A stretch of 64,000 nt of DNA from Psilocybe azurescens. Taxonomy: Eukaryota > Basidiomycota > Agaricomycetes > Agaricales > Agrocybaceae. Under the pieces are notes generated by a model that was given only the letters and a program-made list of their open reading frames with translations, was not told the origin of the DNA and made no database searches. Shown piece by piece: positions 24,186 through 36,753 of this stretch. The DNA is taken from the NCBI GenBank assembly GCA_023853785.1, contig JAJIRX010000567.1, positions 806,001 to 870,000 on the forward strand, given 5' to 3'. The number at the start of each line of letters is the position of its first letter. Position 1 is the first letter of the stretch. A program made the translations under genes and the position numbers.

Positions 24186-25871
24186 TTAGAATTTGGGCGG
24201 CACTGATGTTTGGTACCGCGTGGGTGTTAGAGCATAGGAAAGTGATGGTTGAGAGTTAGGTCGGGCATACGGCCCAGCGTGGGGAAAGGAGAGGTTGGAA
24301 CTCGGGCTTGGTGAGATTGATGCGGCGGGTGTAGGTGTACCTTTATCAGCCGCCCGATATTTTTGGTAACCCAAGAGCGTCGAAGATGGCATGGGACCGG
24401 CCTTCCTGTCAAGTTCGTAGATCATAAAGAGTAGAGTTTCATCGTCCACGATAATTTCTTGCGTGAGAACGATAGAAAGTGCTGTTGGAGAACAGAAAAA
24501 TTATTTAGCCGTGGTGAAAAAATTAAGGCGAAAAGTAAAAGTTGTACTGACAAGCATCAAGCCATCGACATCGGTTGAGCGACGAGTCTGGCAGACCAGC
24601 GTTGACTGTTCCGACGTTGATGTGTGTGACATTCAGGAATCCGGCCTCCTCTGAGATGCAGATTCCGTTGCCGTATACTTTTGTGACGCATCGGCTTGTC
24701 GCGCTCCACACATTTTCGAGAGAGACAAAACTCTGGAAACCGTGGAAAGTTGATGGAGTGCGGGCGTCGTTCATAGTGGGGACGCAAAGTCGCGCTCTAA
24801 GCGTAAAAGGGGTTGTACGCCCTGCGGGTGCGACAAGGCGTCAACTTTAACCGAAAAAGGAGTCATACCGTCGGCCTGCAAAAATACCGACGTGACTTTA
24901 TTGCGTGCGTATCGGTAATGCGTCGGAGTCGCACTCATATGGCGGTTGACAGCCTGAGGAGAGGGTTCCGTCGGGGCTTTGCGAGATTGGTAAGAGGCCG
25001 GGATTTGAATGACTGGAGGAGCTGCGGGATACTTTGCCTGCTGCGCTGCGAACGGCGAAGACGCGTCACCATAGTGGGGCAGCTGCTGAATAAAATCACC
25101 ATTCGGTGATATTGATGGGCTGTTCAAACCATGGCCGGGGTAAGACAGATCCACTGGCATTCCTTGCAATTTTGGATGGACAACACCAAAATCGGGTGGG
25201 AAGTGCTTCGGGTGGTGTTCAGGCGTGGGCGGGAATTCTGACTGCGAGTCGGCGGGGGAAAAATTGGGAGAGACAGAATTTGAAGAGGGAAGATCACTCT
25301 CGTCCCAATCAAATGGTATCAAGGAGTTGGAGTCATGATACTCCTCTAGCTTTACAGGAGCAGCCATGGGAGAGTCACCCTCTGGATATAATTCATCGCC
25401 TCCGGCTACGAGATGGAACTCTATATATCACACATATAATATATGATGCATAAGCAAGATAATTTTTTTGAAACGGTGAGAACTTTACTGACCTGGTTCC
25501 CCCTTCCACATATTGCGCAGAACCTGAATATGACTAGCGACCTGTTTCTTGGAGCGTTCGATACCTTGCTTGGCGAGATAGTCGACAAGGAACTGGTTAC
25601 GCCATCTGCTGCGGCCGCGAGACTGGGAGTAAGTGGCATAGGGAGAGTCCCAGTATTCACGAAGACCTGGGCGAAGATGAGTACCTAGACTCAAAGACAT
25701 CCAGAACAAAATGTACATACCCTGGACGAAGACCTTCTCGATAGATTCGGGCCAGACCTCTGTACCACTGCCATCCTTGAGGAGCTTTCTGTGTTTGCGC
25801 TGCGGGGTAATGCTAGGGGGAGCGGAATCGTGCTTCTTCATAGCTGAAGAGGAAGCTCGGGAGGAAGTCAT
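24186..25871 (-). CDS. TEA/ATTS-domain transcription factor
   Basis: This is a nuclear DNA-binding regulator of the TEAD/AbaA/Tec1 family, which in fungi controls development or filamentation. ATG at 25871. The TEA domain is split by one intron: RKHRKLLKDGSGTEVWPESI, then LREYWDSPYATYSQSRGRSR, RWRNQFLVDYLAKQGIERSK and KQVASHIQVLRNMWKGEP, including the recognition-helix region. A long Ser/Pro-rich middle (25367-24860) follows. A beta-rich C-terminal part (24780-24560: TFHGFQSFVSLENVW, GICISEEAGFLNVTHIN) resembles the TEAD cofactor-binding fold by position, which is inference. The G4 run at 24809-24812 appears one base short; a fifth base joins the middle to that C-terminal part. The final exon ends at 24186. 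Confidence 0.88.
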
Positions 25872-26294
25872 TTGAGAGTTGGAGACAAGCAGGGAAAAGA
25901 GTAAATTGAAATCGGGACATTGAGTTATATACGATTATGAGGGGCCGCAATTCTTTCGGGACGAGTCAAGGGCGCCAAGATCCGAGATGGGGTCTAATTT
26001 GGTAAGTTAGAGCCACGATATTGGAGATAGGACATTGAGCAGAGATCGGAGATTCAAAGGACGAATTTCCTGTTTCAACAGGACAAAGAGAGCGGCGCGG
26101 ACTACACGGACAGCCTTTGAACCTTCCACATAAAGAACAAAGAGGCGGCCAAACAACATCCCCGCCTTTCCGACACAACGGCTCACCACAGATCTTGAAT
26201 TCCTCGATTCGGAAGGCCGGGCCCAGTCATCTGTCACCATCACGTGCACCCATCTCCCCACGGCCGCAGTCCATCTCCGTTCGCTGAGTCTGCA
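25872..26294. promoter_or_regulatory. Divergent promoter region, TEA factor / VPS23
   Basis: The two start codons point away from each other across 423 bases. An imperfect repeat of purine-rich segments occurs between 25960 and 26110. I cannot name a binding site. Confidence 0.35.
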
Positions 26295-28059
26295 ATGTCC
26301 TCCTCGATTACGCAGAGATGGCTCCGTCAGGCCGTACAGCCATACCCTCACAACCAGCGCGTATTTTCTGACACAGACGCCACCCTCGCCCGTTGGAACA
26401 CCCTCAGGCCCAAGTCCGATGTCTACAGTAACCGTAGTCTTTCTCTTTCACGAGCGTCTCTCATCCATCTTTAGCTTTCGATGATGGTCGTACTCAGCTG
26501 TTGCTCTGCGTACATGGGCTTCTGCCCATCAACTATCGTCAGGCATCCTACAACATCCCCGTAGCTGTTTGGATCACCCGCGACTATCCCCGTCTGCCTC
26601 CCATAGTCTATGTGGTTCCGACAAACGACATGCTTGTCAAGCCCGGAAAGTATGTCGATGTGAGTGGAAGGTGTAATATAGAGTACATCCAGCATTGGGA
26701 GCGGAAAGATGAGGTTTGTTCTCTTCTAGTCCATATTATTTTTATTTGTCATCGGTCTTCAAAGGGTTGTAGTCTATCTGCGCTCTGTGAGGCTCTTCAA
26801 GATCACTTCTCGCGTGAACCACCAGTCTATGCAAAACCCACTGTCAATCAGTCATACGCTGACAGACCTCCGCCTCCACTTCCACTATCCTCGCAGCCGC
26901 AATCGCAATCACAATCGCCACCGCCTCCACCGGCTCTGCCTGCTAAACCACATAGTAGTACAAACTCTGTATGTGTCCATATTATTATTAACCTTAATCG
27001 ATTTGGCGTCTATTTACCCAGATTGCACAGCCTCCGCCTCTTCCACCTCACCCACCTCACGTTTCAGGCTTTCTCGGTCACACATTCCCTCCAGCGAACT
27101 ATCCCGTCGGCCCCGTCCAGTCATTCCGTCCTCGAGATTCTCCGGCTGTTCCACCTCCTCCTTTACTCGCTCCTACTTTACCGGTTCTATCTCCACCGAT
27201 ACCTGCACTTTCACCACTCACCCATGCATCGCCTTCTACACATTCCTTTGCCGCCCCAACTTATCCACCTGCCCCTGTACTTACTCATCGGCCGGAACCA
27301 CAGCACCCCCAATCCCAGATCTCCTTGACCAAGATAATGACTCGTCCGGTTTAGCTGGGCCATCAACTTCTTTCCCGGCGCCACCTCCACGACCGCCTAA
27401 TCCTGAACTTGTCCGGCTCCAATCGGAGGTTCATCACAAACTCAACTCTGAGCTGAACTCTCTCTCACAAGCCCTTGCCACTGATGCCGAGCGTCTGCGG
27501 GCACAACAGACGGACCTTCTCGCCGGTGAGCCCGCTATCAAGGACGAGATGGCACGCCTCGAAGCTGTTCAAGATGTCTGTCGTAATGTCGCCAATAGGA
27601 CCAGGCAGGCAGTTCAACAAGCTGAGTCAAACATAGCAGAGTTGCGTAGGAAAGGTGATCCAGAAGTCGATGAACTCGTCTGTGCAACAAGCATAGTACA
27701 CAATCAGTAAGTTTCACATCAGCATAGACCCTTTGTTTTTCCCCCACAACAGCCAACAACAACTTCTTCATTCACAGGCTTATAAATCTAATTGCGGACG
27801 ACAATGCGATCGAAGACACGATATACCATCTACACCGAGCTCTCAATGCCGGGAGAATAGATTTAGAGCGTTTTCTTCGGGTACCTTTTTCTCGTTCCTA
27901 TATCCATCAGATGCATCAACTGAGGATACTTACAAAAATGTTTTTTATCTATAGGCCACCCGTCTCTTGGCGGAGGAGCAGTTCATGAAACGCGCACTCA
28001 TAGAGAAGATTCAGAGCAGCACCATGTCGTCACCATCTATCGCTCCTGATTGGGCCTGA
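26295..28059 (+). CDS. VPS23: ESCRT-I subunit Vps23/TSG101
   Basis: Vps23 recognises ubiquitinated cargo at endosomes for sorting into multivesicular bodies. ATG at 26295 starts MSSSITQRWLRQAVQPYPHN. The UEV domain (26295-26830) contains LLLCVHGLLPINYRQASYNI and VKPGKYVDVSGRCNIEYIQ, and lacks an E2-type catalytic Cys, as expected. A very Pro-rich linker (26860-27310) comes next, then a coiled coil (27400-27700) and the C-terminal steadiness box (LEEQ/RALIEKIQ region, 27960-28059). The C5 run at 27306-27310 seems one base short: without a sixth C the Pro-rich frame stops shortly after, while the coiled coil continues in another frame. Neighbour genes suggest no operon-like link. Confidence 0.92.
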
Positions 28060-29273
28060 TTGTCAACCGTGTGGGAAAAGACGTGTTACTACTTTTTGTA
28101 TTACTTATGGCACTGATAATTTTACGCGAGTCACGACGCTCGCAACGTCCGTTTTGGGTTGATATATCAGCGCGGGTCGAAGGTCAGAGAGATGCAATTG
28201 CCGGCATAATAGGGCAGACACTTGTGTGTAGTATAGCCTAGTACAGCCTGTACACGAGGGCCCCTATTCAATTGGAGATGTTTGTTGGCCCGCCCAGACT
28301 CTACGGACTGGGATATGATCCCACTTGACGGACAATCGGACACCGACTTGTCAGATGATTCTGTTCTATTGGGGTGCGTTTGCGGTTTCCAGGCCAAATC
28401 CAGGTGTTTCCGGGGTATGTCTGGACTTCAGGACTCCTGAATTAGTTCCGCTCTGTGAAAACTGTCGGAAAGCACACACACGTCTTTTCCTTTTCGCTTT
28501 CGGCGACTTGAGCGCTCGCCGCTACTGCGTTATAGTTTCGAAATTAATATAAAACCTTTCCTCATTCTTATAATTTTCAATGATGGTCCGGCAACTTGAT
28601 GGAATTATGCAAGGGGCGACTCGTTTATCACCCTCGATGCAATCCCAGACCCCATATTCCTAATTCAAAAGGCGGAACATAACTAGGGCAGTATTTCAAC
28701 TTCGGAAAGCCTGGGCATGGTGCCTATATCTATACAGAAAGAGTCTGAAAGAGTGTGGAAAGTACCAGAGGAAACAGGAGGAAACCCCTCGATGTCGGCG
28801 GAGGTGTCATGACTGATGTGTCGCATGTGCTTTGCATGCAGTGCTTACTTTTTCTGCCTCCCCGGCGCACAACAAAAAGGAGACCATCGTACGTAGTCAG
28901 CCCTTAGTCAGGGCTGGCCACGTTAGATTCTGCTTACCGCGAAGTGGAGTCAAGGTTATCACGGGCAACGTCCCTGTGGTGCTAAATCAGTCAAGGTACT
29001 ACACGTACGCATAAGTGCTTGGTCGCATGGCCGTAGTGGCAGCATCAGGACAAAAGGAGCGCTAGATGCATATGGTGTGGCGAGAACAGAACCAAATCAG
29101 CTTCCACTGGTCAAAATAACATCAAAAAAAAAGTTAGAGTCGGAAAAGATATATATATAAAAGAGAAATAACCCGTGTTCAGGGAAGTCAAGGTGAAAAA
29201 AATAAATAGCACGATTGGGACGAGAAAACGGGTCAAACCGAAAAAGTTACTGAACAGAGAGAGAAAATTTTCA
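28060..29273. other. Long convergent spacer
   Basis: There are 1.2 kb between the 3' ends of VPS23 and SRC1. Open frames are short and lack recognisable motifs. An imperfect palindrome (gtgta...gtacagcctgtacac) lies near 28225-28255, and an A/T-rich stretch occupies 29118-29220. I find no tRNA or transposon end. Confidence 0.4.
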
Positions 29274-32096
29274 TTAACCATCAGCTTCCACTTCGAGCAG
29301 CTCTCTCCTTCCCGGGGTTCTCCCAGAGCTTCCCACCCATCTCCAAACCCTTGTTTCATCTCCACCCTCGATCTCTTCCAGATTGGCTCTCACATTCGCA
29401 TTGCTTTCCACCACGCGTTCTACGCGTTCCCATAGTCGCCTTCTTGTCGGCACCGAGTGTTCTTCCTGCAGTACAAGATCGCGGAGCTGAATAGAAGACA
29501 AATATGGCTGAGGCGCAGTGAGAGGGTCTGTATAATGCGCCAACTCTTCGTTACGTAAGGTGTCCAAAGCCACCTGCACCAATCCAGCGATGCGCTTATT
29601 TTCCTTTTGTTTCCACGTCAGCCGAAGCCGTCCTCCCAATATAGCCAGAATCGAGAAAATGGAAGCTATCGAGACAAGAACGATCAGCCCATTGTTCGAC
29701 CTAGACAAGAAATCTCATATCGTACCGAGGACCGTCGTTCGCCATACTGCCCATGTTTCTCTGGATTTGACGGTGAGTATACACTGCCAGCTCATCTCAG
29801 GAGTCTTATTGGCAATGTAACGTTTACCACTAATATTTTGGAGAAATAATTAGCAGAAACACACAGGTAACACGGACTTTCACAACTTACTCTTCACTTT
29901 TGCCAACAAATACACCTCCCCATTCGGTCAACTGTTGAATAGCCTTGTCAAACATATCGTCAAATTGGGGTAACATTTTGGGCTGTATACCAGAAACAGC
30001 AAATTATTAGAAGAAAAGAAGTCAACGTGGAAAAAAACACCTACGGAAGCGTTTTTCCGATAAAATTCTCTTAATTGATTTTCCTCCACGCCCCATTCAA
30101 CTGCTTCGTCCAGTTTTTCCTGAGAGTCCGGTGCAGGTGTGGTATGATCTCCGCGACAAACGCGTTTTCCTCTCTCCTTGGCCAATTGTGATTCGATAGA
30201 CTTTCCCATTGCTCCAATATGTCGCCTTCTTTGGGGATCTTCCACGCATCGAGGTGGAAGACCAACACTTCCAAAACCAGGAAGACCATCCGTAGCAATA
30301 GATACAGCCTTGAAGAACGCTGAGCTGAGCTGCGGCACATACGAGGTCGTAAGAGAAGAGCTGGAAGGCGACACTGGGATGAACGACAGCATGACATTCG
30401 GCTTCAACAAGTATCCAGAATCGCAAATGACCGCAAACTGACTGCAAGAAGCATGATCAGGGCATGAGGTACACGAGCTAGGGCGAGGAATGGGGACCAA
30501 AGGAGGCAAACCGCAATCTTCATATCCTTTTCCGAGCTCCTCTTGTGGCTGAGATGTGTTCTGCAACAATGACATTCGTTTTTGACAAGCTTCCTTGGCT
30601 GCTCGATCAGACAGCAGTGTATCGAGAGTCCGACTGGTATTTCTCCCTCTTTCACAGAAACCTATTGACGAGGATTCCACTTTGTAGCTGTAAACTCCAA
30701 AGAGCGAAACCAAAATAAGTGCCCATACAACACCCCTAGCTAGCCAATTCATGGGACTCGATGCCTCTGGATTCGAGTACACATCTACTTCATTCAGTTC
30801 TTCGGACATAATGCGAGAGATGGCTTCGTCAATTTGACTTTCGCCGTCCTCGGGAGATTCGTCGACATTGTCATGTTTTACCGTATCAGATTCTTTCTCA
30901 GCGGCTTTAAAAGCAAAGGCACCAGGAGATACATATCTTCCATTCTTTTCACCTTGATCTTCATCCTCCGAGGGGTCTTGGGGCTCAAGTTTACTGGGCT
31001 CGGCAGGGGAAAATTCGCGAATAGGCGTGAAGCGTGATTTCACCGGTTGTGAACGCCCGTATATTGGAATTGGTGGAAGGGTAGGTTGGAAGGGAGATTG
31101 TGGTGGAGAGCGTGGGATGTGGTCTTGGAGATTAGGTGGGCGAATTGGAGAATCTAATACCTGGGGAGGTGCGGATGTCGATTTACGCGATTTACGTGGT
31201 AGTCCGCTAACCCTAGATACTCTGGGACGGGCGGGAGATGGCCGAGCTGGCGAAGAATCTTCGGCGCCCGACTGGAAAATATTGTTGTCTTCCCAACCGC
31301 TATCTTCTCCTCCAGACTAGACACCTTCTTTTAGCAAAAACGTAAAGACTTATAGCAGGCTAAGTGAACGCACCACATGTGAAACCCGGCGCCCCTGTAC
31401 ACCCGGCGAAGTCTCGAAAAGTAATGTCAACATGGAATAGACATGTTCACAGAGATGGTGGCTTACCAGTTTCTTTGTCCGACCAACTTTCCTCGCAGGT
31501 AGTTCTTCTTCTTCCTCAGGCTCGCTCTCTTCAATCAAAGTTACTTGCAGTTGTGCAGCTCTCTTAGAGGTTCCACCAAGGGCTGGTTGGGCAGATGACC
31601 GCCGTCGTTTGGGCTGTATGAGCAGGATTAGAATCTTCAGTTGGAAGCATCAGAGGCGGTACGACTCACCGGGTCAGGTCGTGTGGGTGAGCTATCCTCG
31701 TCCTTTGGTATTTGTGAAAGGCGACGAGACGTTCGTCTGGCTACAGGTATTGGTACCTAGTACCGTTCAGAATTATGATAGAAACACGATTTCGAGAGAA
31801 TTGCCTTTGATTTGCCACTAAAGGCTGGCCAGTATGGCCATCGGTGATTCCTTCTTCACTAGCAATACTATTTTCTTTTTGACGCGGTCTTTCTTAAACT
31901 TCTTGGCTCTAGTTTTAACTTCATTGTTGAAAACTTGAATGAGCTTTGGCTTTGTGTATGGGGTTGGATATGCAATGTTATGGTATCCCAAGACACCAAG
32001 AAGTTGAGATACGGTGAGAGATGCTGGGTCGAAGTCGGGCTCCAAGTATTCACCCAGACTGATAACTTGCGCTGAAGTCAGGCGGGACATAGCCAC
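29274..32096 (-). CDS. SRC1: Src1/Heh1-type inner nuclear membrane LEM protein (MAN1 family)
   Basis: This family tethers chromatin to the inner nuclear membrane and helps nuclear-pore quality control. The start is at 32096 (or ATG 32090). A helix-extension-helix N-terminus reads YLEPDFDPASLTVSQLLGVL, then TKPKLIQVFNNEV. A long acidic and Ser/Pro-rich nucleoplasmic part with basic patches follows (31680-30830). Transmembrane segment 1 is near 30700 (VVWALILVSLFGVYS). The Cys-containing lumenal region comes next, then transmembrane segment 2 (29640-29700, LIVLVSIASIFSILAILGG), and the MAN1-Src1 C-terminal domain ends at 29274. The T5 run at 31876-31880 appears one base short: one more base yields ENSIASEEGITDGHTGQPL, which fits the next exon. 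Confidence 0.88.
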
Positions 32097-32492
32097 GATA
32101 GGCGGAAGCCTGAAGAAAAAGTTAAATAACTAGCACACAGATGCACAAACTGAGCTATTGACCCGAGTTGAGGTTCCTAGAAGAGCGATATCTGCGGCGA
32201 GAGTGGCTTCAGAGACCAAGCATTGGCAAGCAAGCTCCGATCTAAGTCGAGTTCATTTGCATCATACGTCACGTGTCACCCGCGCACAATCAACGTGTTC
32301 ATGAAGTTCCCACAAGGGAGTGATTAGTAATACTCGCGTCGCGTTAGTCTCGTGCACTTAATTAGCCCAAAAAAGTACTTGGCGTGAATTTGATCAAGAG
32401 TATAAACATCGCCGCATATTCATTTTTTAAAGAATCTTGCGAGGGTAAGCCGATAGCATCATGGGATAGATGTTGGTATTTATATTTATTCC
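32097..32492. other. Spacer, SRC1 promoter and SQR 3' end
   Basis: There are 396 bases between two minus-strand genes. I see no coding exon and no recognised site. Confidence 0.35.
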
Positions 32493-34377
32493 CTATCTAA
32501 ATATCGACATTCGCCGCAAACGACTCAGATTACGGCTCACAGGTGACGATTCCTTGCTTACATCGTCGTCTAATATTCTGGCCTTGTCAAGCCTTTCGAT
32601 CCAAACCATCTGCCATTAACCTGGGGATATAAAATTTAAGTGGAATAGACCAATAAAAGATGGCAAAACTCACCATATAATTCCAGTAGGCATATGGGAA
32701 GACGTCCTACAGAAGCATTAATTAGTCTTTTTGAAAGTCGTCGAACCTCCGAAATCATCGTTACCTTTTTCAAATGATAGAAAAATCTAGAAAAAGATTA
32801 TGAGACGTATCAACAGGCTATCCGGAGTGAATCAGTTAATGAACGCAAGTACCTGTTGCTCTTCTTCTGATCGAAGATGTCGCTGAACGATTCTTTCGGC
32901 TCCAGTCCATACTTGAATTCGGCGAGCATGAGTTCACCGTATCCAGTAAGGAGCTAGAAGAGAAGGTGAGTCATTCACGAGTCAGTCAAACGAAAATCTA
33001 AATGGACATACTGGACAGCTCGTATAACCATCGTACTCTGCGATCGCGACTTTTCCGGTGTCGACAAAAGAAAACAAATTCTCGGTCAAAACAGGTGCTT
33101 GAGCAGTGATAGCCGCCGCCGTCTTTGACGTGGGGAGATTTGAGCAGTCTCCGATGGCAAAGACATTGCTGAACTCGGGCTTGACATGTTGAAGAGTCGC
33201 TTTATCGATTGGCACCCATCCTGCGGCGTCAGCAATGGGCGAGCCTTTGAATATATCAAGAGGACCCATTGGTGGCGTTACGTGAAGGAACGAGTAATCA
33301 ACTTTGACTTCTGCACCATCCTCTGTTTTCTTAAAAGTGGCTTTCCGGTTTCCCGAGTCGATAGAAACTAGGTTATGTCCAAAATGGCCACCAACGCCAC
33401 GCTCCTGCCTGAGCGCATCCAGAGCATCGGAGTATTTCTTCACGCTAAACATAGTGGGCATTCCGGTGTAGAAATCGACGCTAATATCGCTGCGTCCCGT
33501 TCTTCGGAACCGATCCCAAGCCATCCACAGTATCTTCTGAGGAGCTATATAATTCTATCAGACAGACCTTCAATGTGTGAAAGAGATAATCTTACTTACC
33601 TCCGGCGCATTTTATAATTCCAGCGGGTTGCGTGAAGACCGCCTTCCCTAATTTCAAGTTCTCGATGTCGGTCCAAACTTTGTCACAGGTTTTATATGAA
33701 TAAATCGTTGATACTCCTGAATTGGGAGCCTCCAAAGCAGCTGGAAGCCCCTTTATCGCATCGAAGTTTGTCTGGAGTCCGGCGGCAACGACAAGGGCAT
33801 CATACGATATATCTCTTCCGCTAGTTGTAGTGACTGTTGAAGAATTTGGGGAGAAGGATTTAACGTTTTCAGGAATATGAGAGATATGCTCCGGTATCAA
33901 GGAGGCTAGAGGGCGACTGAAGTCAGTTTTGGGTAGAAGCCCAGCTCCGACGAGGGTCCTGCAATAGATCTATCTTAGTTGTTGTCTTCTTTGTGTTAGT
34001 CCAGAAAATCATAACATACCACCCTGGCTTTGGGGTGCAATAAGTATAAGCGTTTTTACGTTGACTGACAGAGAAAGCTTACCTGGTAATAGTGATTCTC
34101 TGCTGCGTCCACAATGCCAATATCACCGGCTGCTAATGATTTTCCGGCGGCTTGGAATCTATTGTATATTTGTTGGGCAACAGACAGTCCGGCACTTCCT
34201 AGGGTTGAAACCAAATGTTAGATGCAAGTCGTGCATCGGTTCGGCAGGTATCATACCTCCACCAACGACGAGCACCTTGAATTTCTGCGAGCCCGAGGCG
34301 GTTGTCGCCGATCTAGTTTTCAAGGTAGTCGCCTTCGACGCCTGGCGGACTCCTCGGGTCAGATTTGCAGAAAGCAT
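32493..34377 (-). CDS. HMT2: Mitochondrial sulfide:quinone oxidoreductase
   Basis: This mitochondrial inner-membrane flavoprotein oxidises sulfide and passes electrons to ubiquinone. ATG at 34377 opens a Ser/Thr/Arg-rich presequence (MLSANLTRGVRQASKATTLK). It is followed by the FAD dinucleotide-binding motif KVLVVGGG split by an intron before GSAGLSVAQQIYNRF. Family motifs follow: HYYQPGWTLVGAG, SYDALVVAAGLQ, AGIIKCAG (redox-Cys region), APQKILWMAWD, YSFLHVTPPMGP, FAIGDCSNLPTSKTAAAITA and the C-terminal membrane-associated part near 32640-32930. The last exon ends at a TAG (32493-32495). All introns I joined keep frame. Family assignment is firm; the gene symbol follows the S. pombe name. Confidence 0.93.
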
Positions 34378-34744
34378 GGTGCGGATATTGGGAAGAAAAG
34401 AGCCCGGACATTTCCTTGTTTAATGAGGTGGGAAAACCATGTTTACCGTTCTAACAAAACGGAGGGTGTCGTCAATATGATGCGATTGTCAGGGCTACAA
34501 TCATTACCCGGTTTGGCACTGACTGTTACTGATACCATCCACAAGACTACGACGGCGACAGTACCTGCCAATGGTCTCACTTATCTCGTCTTCGTTCATT
34601 ATTTCCTGTTACTTTCGATAATTCCCGAAACTTCTGGGTTTCCTTCACTTTCTTTCGTGCCGTGCACCTTTTTTTATTGACCAGCTGGACACTGGTTCAC
34701 CTACTCAGCTCTGGTCTAGCCATTGTACATCCTTAATCTGAATC
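34378..34744. promoter_or_regulatory. Divergent promoter region, SQR / 34745 gene
   Basis: About 370 bases lie between two divergent start codons. T-rich and C/T-rich tracts occur near 34600-34680. No specific site is recognised. Confidence 0.35.
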
Positions 34745-35760
34745 ATGTTTACTGCGACTCGTGTTGCTCCAGGGCTCCCCAGTAATCCTCGTTCTCGATT
34801 GGCGAGTCGAACGGCCCCTCCTAGTCGTCAGACTGAAAGCCCTCGTCCATCTCGTACCAATGTCGCCATTCCTTCAACACCTCGACCTCGGAATCCATCC
34901 ACCCAACGCGCACCAGTGCCGGACACTAATTCGAGAAATTATAGGTCCCAACAACGAAATGCTCATGATGGAATGATAAATGTTCGACGATCTGAGGGTT
35001 CTACTTCCACTTCATCGTCATCCGATGCCTCATCCTGGCCGCGGGCGAAACATAGCCAAAGTTCCTCAGGGGCTACTTTGCGAGGTGATGATGGGATGGA
35101 AAGATCTGAACAAGTGAAACCAAACCGCGGAGAAGAAACTCGAGTCAAGTACGCCCTTTCTGCTGAGAATGAAAGTACGACCTTTATTCAATTCTATGTA
35201 ACCAGTAATTCGTACTACGACGGTGGCTTCACTTGGAGTCGGGTGACTGAAGCTGCCACCATGATTACCCAGGAAGTTAGCAAAGCCTGGGCAGCAGGCT
35301 TGACCCTTCAGGGAAACGAAGACAACGACGAAGGTACGAACGAATTCTTGTCCAGCTTCCGGAATGTGAATGGGTGATAACTGTGATGTCTATAGCAGGA
35401 GAATCTCATCTCACCCGTGTTATGAGGGCGTATCACCTTTCAAAGGCACGCACGCCGTCTGAGCTACCTGCTTGGCTGTTTAGCGAGAAAGAAAGAGGAC
35501 AAGGAAGCTTGTTGCGCTTTGATAGGCTAGATTCACATGACGACGACAGCCAAGTAAGAGAGCCAGCTCAGCGCCGAAACCAACCGGCCTATGGAAACAG
35601 TACCACACCCTTGGTTATGCAATCTCAGAGGAACAAGAACATTCAGAACACCAAGCCGTTTTCTTTAAATGCACCAGCAAAGGTATCTGGTTCGGATCGT
35701 CTAAAGCAGATGAGGGAGCTTCGGCGTAACGCAGCTAGCAGTACAGTACAGTACAGTTGA
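34745..35760 (+). CDS. Conserved fungal protein, possibly Mso1-like
   Basis: Two exons join across a 65-base intron (35334-35398). The N-terminal 140 residues are basic, Ser/Pro/Arg-rich and probably disordered. A conserved-looking core follows: FTWSRVTEAATMITQEVSKA in exon 1, and GESHLTRVMRAYHLSKAR plus LPAWLFSEKER after the splice. The tail is polar, contains the repeated short unit TVQYS-type DNA (acagtacagtacagt), and stops at 35760. The W-x2-V...VSKAW and LPxWLF pattern recalls the Sec1-binding region of the exocytosis protein Mso1, which is inference from memory of the motif only. If correct, it acts with Sec1 at sites of vesicle fusion. No membrane segment is present. Confidence 0.6.
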
Positions 35761-36753
35761 TAATGACATATTTAACTGTTCTTGATGCAGCTTTGGATGC
35801 ATTATGTCGCAGAAAACCGGGGTATTTTCGAAGTCCCGTCCAATGATATCAAGCAATTGATCAAACGGTTATGATATGATCTGACTCTGACAACTTGTGA
35901 TCATGGCAAACATTTGGTGTGCGTAGTGCTAGAATGAGAAAATTCTGACAGATCCGCATCAGCATTAACGTGCGATAGAAACTTGGAGAGTTGGAACGTT
36001 GGAGGGCAACATGGAGGCACCAAAAATACCTATTTTTTTTTGACCCGGCAGATGGGAAGCCGGATGTGATTGGCTGAGAATAAAAATAGGTACCACGACA
36101 TGGACGAGAATGGCAACAGCCACTCCGAACTGCCCATCACTGAGGTTGCCACCACTGGCATGGCATGATTACTGATCGCAGAATGTCAAGTCAAGCTGAA
36201 GCAATACATTAAATGACGATGAAAGCGCTGCTTGCAACTGGGTTTTGTGCTTCGGAGGGCACCCATAATGTTGTGTTGATAATTGTAGGTGACAGTGCCT
36301 AGCCAGGTTAAGTCCAATTATGGCCGAGTTTGTGATTGCAGAGATGATACAAGACCCATAGATTCGGGACTACCATCAATTCCTAACAGAGAAGCTATAC
36401 CAGGAGCTCCCTCATGATCCCTGTTACCATGGGGCTTTTGGCAGCCCGGAGGATGAATAAATAGGTCGCCACCAGTTCTCACTTGGTTCTTCACCCTTTC
36501 CTTTTGGCCGTCTCTTTTCGTCTCCTTCTTTCGTTCTTTTCACTCTCTTTTTTCGTCGAGTTGACTTCGATCAGTCAATCCTTCGTACATCCGAGGTGCG
36601 CCCTTCATTTGTCTCTTCGCAGGATGCATAGGCTCACCAGATCGTAATAGATTTACTCTTTGACAGAGATTTAAAGTAGCAGTCCTCAGGAAGGTTTATT
36701 ATTCATAAAATTATTCTCGACAAAACAATCCACGGTCTTTTCGATATTCTATA
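35761..36753. promoter_or_regulatory. Long promoter region of the cupredoxin gene
   Basis: Almost 1 kb without a gene precedes the cupredoxin ATG. It contains the AATAAATA element at 36456-36463, then a strongly C/T-rich stretch (36485-36560) typical of the transcription start zone of well-expressed fungal genes. A T9 run lies near 36034-36042. The size suggests complex regulation (inference). Confidence 0.5.
36456..36463 (+). promoter_or_regulatory. TATA-like element
   Basis: AATAAATA stands about 30 bases before the start of a long C/T-rich tract and about 290 bases before the ATG at 36754. Position and sequence fit a core promoter, but the leader would then be long or contain an intron. 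Confidence 0.35.

Noticed and set aside
26787..27710. 307-codon frame as an independent protein
   Set aside because: Its first half overlaps the Pro-rich exon of VPS23 in the wrong frame; only the second half is the coiled coil.
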